From: Amoebophrya sp. AT5.2
Lineage: Eukaryota; Sar; Dinophyceae; Syndiniales; Amoebophryaceae
Assembly (NCBI GenBank): GCA_005223375.1
Contig: RXOD01005517.1
Coordinates: 1 to 13,650 of the forward strand
Reading direction: 5' to 3'
Length of the DNA stretch: 13,650 bases
The position numbers and the translations under genes were made by a program. Positions 7,880 to 13,650 of this stretch are shown one piece after another; within the stretch, counting starts at the first letter, position 1, and each line of letters starts with the position of its first letter. The notes under the pieces were generated by a model. It had not been told where the DNA came from. It saw only the letters and a program-made list of their open reading frames with translations, and searched no databases.

Positions 7880-8122
7880 TGAGAGCGAGGCTCTGAAGGG
7901 CTACCCACTGATGTAGAGACGTTTGCGCCTGGCCATCAAGGACATGGAAGCGACATTCCTCGCTGGATCTACTGGCGAAGCCATAAAGGACGCGCAACAG
8001 AATTGGGGCCTACTTCTATACTAAAAGCCTGCGCGAAGCGCTACTGAGGTGCACTATTTGACGGAGAGCTAGCTTGTTTGAAGAGGTGTCGGAGATCCCC
8101 ACACCCCGGCCCATCCAATTCT

Positions 8123-8135
8123 ACGAACCATTCTC
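8123..8135. repeat. Palindromic motif copy 6 (ACGAA-CCA-TTCTC)
   Basis: One position deviates from consensus (leading A). It lies 244 nt upstream of ATG 7879, or 139 nt upstream of the small frame at 7984, on the minus strand. Confidence 0.45.
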
Positions 8136-8272
8136 GAAAGTAGGTCGGGAATGGCAACGATTAGGAGTTTGCGCGTGGTAGGTTCCGCAGCTGTGTCGGT
8201 GATAGCGATAGGCGCAAGCATAAATGTCAATACTAAGGATTAGTAATGAATTGTAATACGAGCGCGAAGAGA

Positions 8273-8347
8273 ATTATTGTATTCGACCAATTATTGTATC
8301 AGACCAATATAATTAAAATTATTGCATTAGACCAATTAGACCAAATA
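8273..8347. repeat. AT-rich array of about 18-nt repeats
   Basis: Three units of the form ATTATTGYATYMGACCAA lie at 8273-8290, 8290-8307 and 8318-8335, followed by a partial unit TTAGACCAAAT at 8336-8346. It stands out as AT-rich against GC-rich neighbours and lies just beyond the stop of the hAT-like gene. It could be a 3' UTR or terminator-side repeat, or a slippage product. Confidence 0.7.
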
Positions 8348-8351
8348 TCGA

Positions 8352-11300
8352 TTACCGGGCCCCTGCGCGTTCGACGCCCAAGTTCGGCGCCTGGCGCTGG
8401 TGCTGGACCGCCGATGAGTGCAGGCTTTCTGCAAGTTGGTTAATAGGACTCATCGCGCGGATCATCGGAGCAGCCAGCTCCCAAAGGCGATCCGGCATCT
8501 CGCCGCCGCTCGCCATAAACTCCAGCTCGTCGCCAAGCTGATCGATGAGGAAGTGCAGGAGTGGCGATTTGAAGTCGTCTGGCGTCAGGAGAAGGACCTC
8601 CGCCGCCGCCTTCCGGTGCGTTTTGGAGAACAACAGCCCGAGCATGTGCGGAGCTGTAAACAGCTGCTTCTCGCGGTCCGGACAGCGTGCCAGAATTGTG
8701 AAGAGCATCATCAAGCCGCACTCGTTGTCAGGCCGAAGAAGAAAGCGGAGAGCGAACAGCTTTTCGTAATACCGCAGAGAGTGGCCGTTCAGGCGGCCCT
8801 CGAAGAGGTCCTCCATCCTCATGCTCGTCCAGGCGAGCTTCGCCTGCTCCTCGACCTGCTCGGCGTAATGGTCGATGGACTGGCCGCTTGAGTAGACCGC
8901 TTGCGCAGTGTTCCAAAACTGTTCGTCGGATACGTACCGTTTCGCATTTTTGCAAATCTCCGTCATGGTTTCGTCCCGCCTTTCGTCCTCGTCCATTCGC
9001 TGCATCTCCTGGACGATTTTCCCCCGATGCTCGATCATTGCCTCGAGCGTTTTCGTCAACGAATTCCATCGGTGTTCGCAAAATGCCGGCATTTTTATTC
9101 CCTTCGACCCCCAGCAGCGGGCCGCCTTCTCGACGTATCGCACACCGTCGGCGAAGTCCTTGTAGAAGTGTTCCACGACCCCGTTTACCACTTCCCCGCG
9201 GAGAAGATGATACTGGTGGGCCATACAGTAGAGGCCCACCACAAACACCTCTACGCACAGGTACTCCTGGTTCTGCTTCTGGGCGCGGCGTGCGTGGCGT
9301 ACGGCTTCTGCGAGGCGGCGGAGGATGCGCAGCCCGCGGAGAACGTCCGCGCCGCAGTCAGTGGCTGCGACGATGACGGTGATTGGATCGGAGGGCCACT
9401 CCTCGGTAGTAGCTCCCGGAAGCGGCACGATCTTGACCAACTGACTGTACAAGTCGATCAGGAAGCTGTCACCTCCGGCGCCATGCCGCACCGCCTTCGG
9501 AACGTGCGGAGCCACTTCATATTTCCGCTGCTCCTTTGGATAACCGCGGACCGTCACGCACTCTGTGTTCATCATGCTGTCCCTCTTCCAATTCGTCCCG
9601 TCTGGGCCGATTCTCGTAACGAGAATCGGCCGGCCGGACCTCGTATCGGTCGTCGGGTGGGGATCGTGCTTCTCCTGCTTGGCCGGCGCTTCGTTGGCGA
9701 GCCTCTGCGCCGCCGCTGATCCGGGCACGAACGGCCTTTCACCGGCCCACCTACTTACAGCGTACTTTGCTCCGTTTGTCTGTCTGGTCCACGCCTGCGC
9801 CTTCCTGTGCGCGGTGGCGATGTCGCAATCTGTTGGTGGGGACTAATAGTTTCGATTTGGAAATGATTCGCAAATGTACGGATTTGAGAATGATTCGCAA
9901 ACTTGCGACTATGAGCCACTATCCATCAATCCGCCCCACCAGCAGCAGTAGGTCCTAGGAAGAAGAAGGCACTTATCTACACCTCGCGGCCAATGCTGGC
10001 GAATCGAGCGACTCGAGCAGGAGCACCAGCTTGAGTTTGAATTTGCAATTGAATATAGAATATCGACTATGAATATAGCAGGCGCAGGAGACACTAGGAC
10101 TAGCATAGGATTAGGAACGAGGACGAGCAGCACCAACATTAGGATAGGAATATCACCTGCGATTGACTCCATTTCCAGCTGGCTGCGGAAGGTGAGCAAA
10201 TCACTACTCTCCGTCTCCCTTCGTTGTGCATAAATCCGATTGTGATCGTTCAGCCGCTTTTCGTCGCGCTTCTGCTGCTTTAGCTCTTCCCTCGTCTGCG
10301 CTAGAGTCCGCAGCTCCTCCATGGTGAGCAGTTTCCGGCGCTTCAGCCCGGGCTGGAGGTTTCCAGTGTTGTCCTCAAGCTGCGGCCGGGGCCCGGCAAG
10401 ATTCTTTCCATCCACGGCGGGCACAGGCCCGCCGTGGGAGAAAAGGACCTTCCCGCGTCCCGGTTGGACCTTTGAGTACAATAAAGTTTTAAACCGGGAG
10501 CGGTGATTCATCGCTTCCGGCGCTCCAAAAAGCGTTTGGAGCAACGCTACTTTTTTTGTACAGGTTGCGCTCGATGTTGCGAGCACGAAATCGACGTACT
10601 GAGCTTGCTTCTCCGGATCGCCACGGTACCGGTCGAATGCACTGGCGTCAGTCATGTCCTCGAATTCCTCCTTTACTCGGCGCAGGAGCCGGTCCTTCTG
10701 GGCCGCCAAAGCCTCGCCACCCTCGTTCTGGCAGGCGGCGGCAGGGGCAGGCTTCCAAAAAGGAAGATCTTTCGGCAGGTCCACGTTGTAGCGCTCCAAA
10801 ATGAACCGCGCGAGAAAGTTTTTGAGGCCGAACGTTGTCGCCTCCTGCACTGACGCCGGCTTGTACGCGGGATTTTTTTCCCCCAGCAGTACCTGCTCAC
10901 GTTTGTAGCGTTTCTGGACCGCCTGCAGGGTCGGACACAGCTTTCGACGGTGTTCGCGTCGCTTTCTACCGGCGACGGCGCCGGGCTCGTCAATGTCGCG
11001 CGCGTAGTGCGGCATGGTTTCCGCCGTTTTGTGCAGGCAGTCGTACACGTCGGACCAATTCTTCACGTGCTGCACCCGTTCGCAAAGGGCGGCCGTGAGC
11101 GGGTCTGCCGGCATTATTTGCACGCCGACCTGCAGCGGTCTACCAGCATCACCTCCACCGCCCGGTCCTCCGCGTTGCCGCTCAGCTTCGTCTCCGTCTT
11201 GGCTTGGTAGTGGAACCCGACCTCCGCGCAGGGGCGAGCTACCCAAGGCGAACGCTTTCCCTCTCGTCGATGTTGGGCTTCGGAAGACTCGACGGGTTTG

Positions 11301-12560
11301 CGGACTCGGAGACTCCAGGCGGCGACCAGGGCCGATTTCATCAGCTGACTCCTCGTTGTTGCCGCCGAGAAGATCATCTTCGTCGTCGGCGAGAAGATCA
11401 TCTTCTTCTTCGAACTGGTGCCGCAGTTTCCTTCTCGGGGGCGGGGACTCGTACTCGTCCTCGTGGCGGGACGGCTCCATACCGTCCTCGTGGTCCTGCG
11501 GCTCCATACCGTCCTCGTGGGCCTGCGGCTCCACCACGTCCATGTGACGCCGCTCAGCACACCTCTCGACGGGGACGGGGAGTCCAGTCACGGGGTCCAG
11601 TATCAGCTCCTCCGCGCGGTCGGATTCAGATTCGCGCCTGCGGCGCTTGGCATTCTTCGCCACGACTCGTCTTCGCCACGCTTTGACCGCCTTCAGCTTC
11701 TTGTTACTACCGCGCGAGGATGGTGGAGGGGGTGCGGCTTCATCGTCGCCCTTGCTGTTGCTGTTGCGCGGTGATGGTGAAAGAAACAGCGGGTTGGCGG
11801 CCTGGAGGGCAGCAGCAGAGGCGGGAGCTGGCGCAGGAGGTTCGAGCTCAGGGTGAGACTCCAAGATTTCCATGGCTGCCTGAAGGTGATCTTCCGGTAG
11901 CTCGTCCAGCACGTCGGGGTTTTCAGCGAAGAAGGCGCGGAGAGACGACGTCGACAGCGCAGGAACCTCGCCTGCGAAAAAGTCCTCCATTTCGACGTCG
12001 TCACTCTCGAAGACCTGCAGAGCCTTCTGCTGCCTCTGCCTCGGCGCGCGCGATTGTTGCGCGCCAGCAGCTCCAGTTGCAGCTCCAGCTGCAGGCGCAG
12101 CTGCAGCAGCAGATCCTGTCGTCGAAATTTGTTGCGGAGGCGCAGACGCCGTAGCGACGGTGGCAGGTGGAGCTCCTGGGACGACGTTGGCTGCGACACG
12201 GCTTCGGCGGAAGGTCAGGTTTCCGTAGTTCAGGGGGGTGCGGTTGTTCGGGCTACTGCTGGCGCCGTGCTCGTCCTGTGCCTGATTCAGGGACCGGTCC
12301 ATGCCGTCCCAGTTCCACCACGCGTCGCCATCTGCTTCTCGTGCTCCGGTTGGGGCTGGGGCTGCCGCTGCGGACCTGGAAGATTGCGCAGCTCCGTTCG
12401 CGGTCGTGAAGAGATCGGGATACGAATCGTAGTAGTCGAAGTCGTCCTCGGAAGTGGGAGTGGCGGCGTCCCTACCGCTACCCCGCAGAGCTCGCGGAAA
12501 GGGGGTTCCGCGGACCTTTCGTGCGGCCCGGTTGTGTTTTTTCGTTGCCGAGCTGGGCAT
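8352..12560 (-). CDS. Large two-exon protein: acidic disordered N-terminus plus hAT-transposase-like domain
   Basis: Exon 1 (12560-10157) and exon 2 (9829-8352) join in phase 1 to give 1294 codons including stop. Residues 1-480 are low complexity: Ala/Pro/Gln-rich tracts, a basic cluster near 293-310 (WRRRVVAKNAKRRRRE) that could be a nuclear signal, a 9-residue repeat 343-369 (EPQxHEDGM type) and an acidic stretch 384-404. Residues 480-800 look more helical. Exon 2 has hAT-like landmarks: D959 in ATDCGAD, the C1003-x-x-H1006 pair in CMAHQYHLL, and RWNS at 1055-1058, the usual block after it. I do not see a confident first catalytic Asp or a normal dimerisation C-terminus, so it may be degenerate or domesticated. 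Without splicing there would be two proteins, 883 aa (stop 9909) and 458 aa (ATG 9728). The odd tail of the first (PILMLVLLVLVPNPMLVLV) and protein-like sequence upstream of ATG 9728 argue for splicing. Confidence 0.6.
9605..9631. repeat. Perfect inverted repeat, 12-nt arms, inside the hAT-like coding region
   Basis: GGCCGATTCTCG is followed by TAA and then by its exact reverse complement. On the minus strand it encodes GRPILVTRI in exon 2. Its arms contain CGAGAAT, the half-site of the window's palindromic motif, but in the reverse (outward) order. Confidence 0.75.
9859..9871. repeat. Palindromic motif copy 7 (GGAAA-TGA-TTCGC)
   Basis: The left half-site is imperfect; the right half is a perfect match. 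It lies 27 nt from copy 8 in the same orientation, near the 3' end of the deduced intron. Confidence 0.4.
9886..9898. repeat. Palindromic motif copy 8 (GAGAA-TGA-TTCGC)
   Basis: Full consensus match with the same core as copy 2. It lies in the deduced intron, or 158 nt upstream of ATG 9728 if the hAT-like region is a separate gene. Confidence 0.5.
11367..11405 (-). repeat. 24-nt tandem coding repeat (acidic stretch)
   Basis: The 15-mer GAGAAGATCATCTTC occurs at 11367-11381 and 11391-11405, a 24-nt period, encoding the duplicated EDDLL segments of the acidic region. The 15-mer is itself nearly palindromic. Confidence 0.7.
11454..11534 (-). repeat. 27-nt tandem coding repeat, three units
   Basis: Three 9-codon units encode VEPQAHEDG, MEPQDHEDG and MEPSRHEDE in exon 1 of the hAT-like gene. 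The first two units are nearly identical at DNA level, so the expansion is recent. Confidence 0.8.
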
Positions 12561-12582
12561 CTTCCGCAGGTTTCTTTTTTTC

Positions 12583-12595
12583 GAGAATGGTTCTC
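12583..12595. repeat. Palindromic motif copy 9 (GAGAA-TGG-TTCTC)
   Basis: Arms GAGAA and TTCTC are perfectly complementary, making this the most symmetric copy. It lies 23 nt upstream of ATG 12560 on the minus strand. Confidence 0.6.
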
Positions 12596-12654
12596 AAAAA
12601 TGAACAAATGTTTTTTTGCGCTGTCGCTGACGCTGTGTTGCTGATTCTACTTTC

Positions 12655-12667
12655 GCGAATGGTTCTC
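12655..12667. repeat. Palindromic motif copy 10 (GCGAA-TGG-TTCTC)
   Basis: Same orientation as copy 9 and 72 nt from it, 95 nt upstream of ATG 12560 on the minus strand. Confidence 0.55.
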
Positions 12668-12985
12668 AGAGTACAAGCACTTACGATTTATACTGCGCCT
12701 TGCTGCTACTTCTAGAGTGTCTACACGAGGTCGAGGCCGCGATCGAGTTGAATGCTGAATCACTCAGTGCCAACGAGTCCGAATATGTCGTGGGAAAAAA
12801 TGAGATCTGCGACAGCAAGTCACTCCAGCGGATGAAGCCCAAGTCTTTCGCTCGAAGTCGTGCTCACTCTAAAAATGCGCCTGCTCCTGCTCGCCCTCCC
12901 TCAGTCATGAGGACCCTAGATCTGCCCCGGCGCGATCCATTCCCATTCCCATATGGACACGGATAGCACGATCGGCCGATGAAGA

Positions 12986-13439
12986 CTACATACAGCTGCA
13001 ACCGCCCGACCCCCGTTCATATGCACAAGAATAGGAGACGCCATACAGTTTTCTGTTGATCGCACCCACCAGCGCCAAGAACTTCACGCTTTTAGTCGAC
13101 CGACGGACCACGTACACGCTTCCGCGCCAGTCTCTCGCGAGCGTGTGTCCGTGTCGCAGTCGCAGCTAGATCGTGATCGACTTCGACGGCGAGTAGGCAA
13201 ATAACTACACGCGGCACCGACTAAGTCTAAAACTCTACGCGGCATCAACTAAAGCCGTGCCGTGTTTGTGGAATTCTGTTTCGCTTCTGATGCGGTAGCG
13301 TAGTCCTAGTATGTTCAGCATGGAGATGGACGGGCACGATGAAGATTTTTCGCACTCACACTATGTTCTGAAACTTTTGCAACCGCGCCGCGTATTGGAA
13401 TTGGATCCTGTCTTTCAGGAGTCCTCTCGTTTTTGCCTT
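12986..13439 (-). CDS. Two 3' exons of an unrecognised gene that continues past the right edge
   Basis: Exon candidate 1 (13439-13362) follows a pyrimidine-rich acceptor (TTTCTCCTTTCGCAG) and encodes KAKTRGLLKDRIQFQYAARL plus six residues, then meets GTGTGAGTGCG. Exon candidate 2 (13165-12986) follows GATCTAG and encodes 59 residues to a TAG, including RDWRGSVYVVRRSTKSVKFL and ALVGAINRKLYGVSYSCAYE, which read strongly like protein. The phase is 0 if the donor is ATA|GTGTGAG; the better-looking GT|GTGAGT would be phase 2 and would not fit this acceptor. The first exon's frame stays open upstream to ATG 13640, so an upstream coding part or intron is not resolved. No family recognised. Confidence 0.42.
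13166..13361 (-). other. Deduced 196-nt intron with an imperfect internal repeat
   Basis: It joins the two right-edge exons in phase 0. It holds two imperfect 17-nt copies, 13208-13224 and 13236-13252 (14 of 17 matching, period 28, core ACGCGGCA). Confidence 0.35.
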
Positions 13440-13650
13440 CTGCGAAAGGAGAAAGCTCAGCGCGGGCAAGCGGCTAGCAGCGGGATGTGTGTCAAGATTT
13501 TCAAAGCCGACGCAGATTCTTTTTTTTTTCTGCGGTGCTCGCGCTTTGGTCTCGTATTGGCGCGCGGGGTCTGGTTGTTGTGGCGGGGCTTCGCGGATGG
13601 ATGTGCTAGCATGTTTTCTTGGAAGTTGAGCGATTGACATCGATGCGCGG
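13440..13650. other. Right-edge stretch, coding status unclear
   Basis: The minus-strand frame from ATG 13640 is open through here into the first right-edge exon, but its composition is unconvincing and it contains a long T run (about 13520-13530 on the plus strand). It may be intron or 5' coding sequence of the right-edge gene. A plus-strand frame at 13311-13637 overlaps it and looks like a shadow. Confidence 0.35.

Larger units (their letters stand above)
7880..8351. other. 472-nt stretch between genes with an AT-rich repeat and one palindromic motif copy
   Basis: No clear gene is seen. It holds the small frame 7984-7901 (minus, 27 codons), one palindromic motif copy at 8123, and an AT-rich tandem array at 8273-8347 directly downstream of the hAT-like gene stop. 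It is expected to contain the 3' end of the hAT-like gene and the 5' end of the 460-aa gene. Confidence 0.55.
9830..10156 (-). other. Deduced 327-nt GT-AG intron containing two palindromic motif copies
   Basis: The donor is ATCGCAG|GTGATATT (10156) and the acceptor CCACCAACAG|ATTGC (9830). Splicing makes codon 802 (G|AT) and keeps the frame of both exons; all in-frame stops lie in the removed segment. The intron is more AT-rich than its exons and has a run of TAGGA-like repeats at about 10087-10150. Confidence 0.6.
12561..12985. other. 425-nt intergenic region upstream of the hAT-like gene
   Basis: No gene is seen. It lies between the deduced stop of the right-edge gene (12986) and ATG 12560. 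Two palindromic motif copies lie close to the start codon. The leader right before the ATG is A-rich on the minus strand and ends GGAAG|ATG. Confidence 0.6.

Noticed and set aside
8901..9719. 272-codon plus-strand frame opposite the hAT-like exon
   Set aside because: It is the complement of the exon carrying the hAT-like motifs, and no motif appears on this strand.
259..12667. Palindromic motif as a heat-shock element or a LexA-type operator
   Set aside because: A heat-shock element has 2 nt between GAA and TTC where this has 3, and LexA-type operators have a different half-site. No known site matched.
9859..12667. Palindromic motif pairs as terminal inverted repeats of short inserted introns
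   Set aside because: Copies do not fall at the two ends of any deduced intron; paired copies lie 27-113 nt apart in direct orientation.
1..13650. CRISPR arrays, rRNA or tRNA genes
   Set aside because: No evenly spaced repeats with unique spacers, and no rRNA or tRNA-like conserved blocks, were seen on reading through the sequence.

Overview
The window looks like a gene-dense stretch of a eukaryotic nuclear genome. Coding blocks are interrupted by GT-AG introns whose phases match across the splice, there are no bacterial ribosome-binding sites or operon overlaps, and several proteins carry long acidic, Ala/Gly-rich or Lys-rich low-complexity tracts. Seven of the eight genes I can support lie on the minus strand, head to tail. 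One-way gene strings with short introns would suit a compact protist genome, for example a dinoflagellate relative such as the parasitic Syndiniales. That placement is a weak inference, since no marker gene is present.

Layout, left to right. 1-252: 5' end of a minus-strand gene running off the left edge. 298-1996: acidic, Gly-rich, coiled-coil protein (about 565 aa, one frame break). 2024-3381: two-exon gene of unknown function (about 415 aa). 3498-5619: four-exon gene (about 256 aa) whose last intron, about 1.16 kb, contains on the opposite strand an intact tyrosine recombinase gene (3776-4585). 6496-7879: unknown protein of about 460 aa with one frame break. 8352-12560: two-exon gene joining an 800-residue disordered acidic region to a hAT-transposase-like RNase H-fold segment. 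12986-13439 and beyond: short exons of another minus-strand gene cut by the right edge.

Three points stand out. (1) The tyrosine recombinase has all five expected catalytic-type residues (R115, H217, R220, H243, Y252) and sits antisense inside a deduced host intron, like a Crypton-type element living as an intron; a 23-nt direct repeat follows its stop codon. (2) Ten copies of a 13-nt interrupted palindrome, consensus GMGAA-NNN-TTCKC, are scattered through the window; three lie 6-31 nt upstream of minus-strand start codons and two lie in the deduced intron of the hAT-like gene. (3) Three minus-strand genes each have one frame break, and in each the frame is regained by dropping one G from a GGG run, which suggests sequencing indels, recent decay, or less likely recoding.

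The genes do not form a recognisable pathway. Two of the eight proteins (tyrosine recombinase and hAT-like protein) come from mobile-element families; the others match nothing I can name. Exon models are by eye from splice signals, phase and composition, and have no transcript support.
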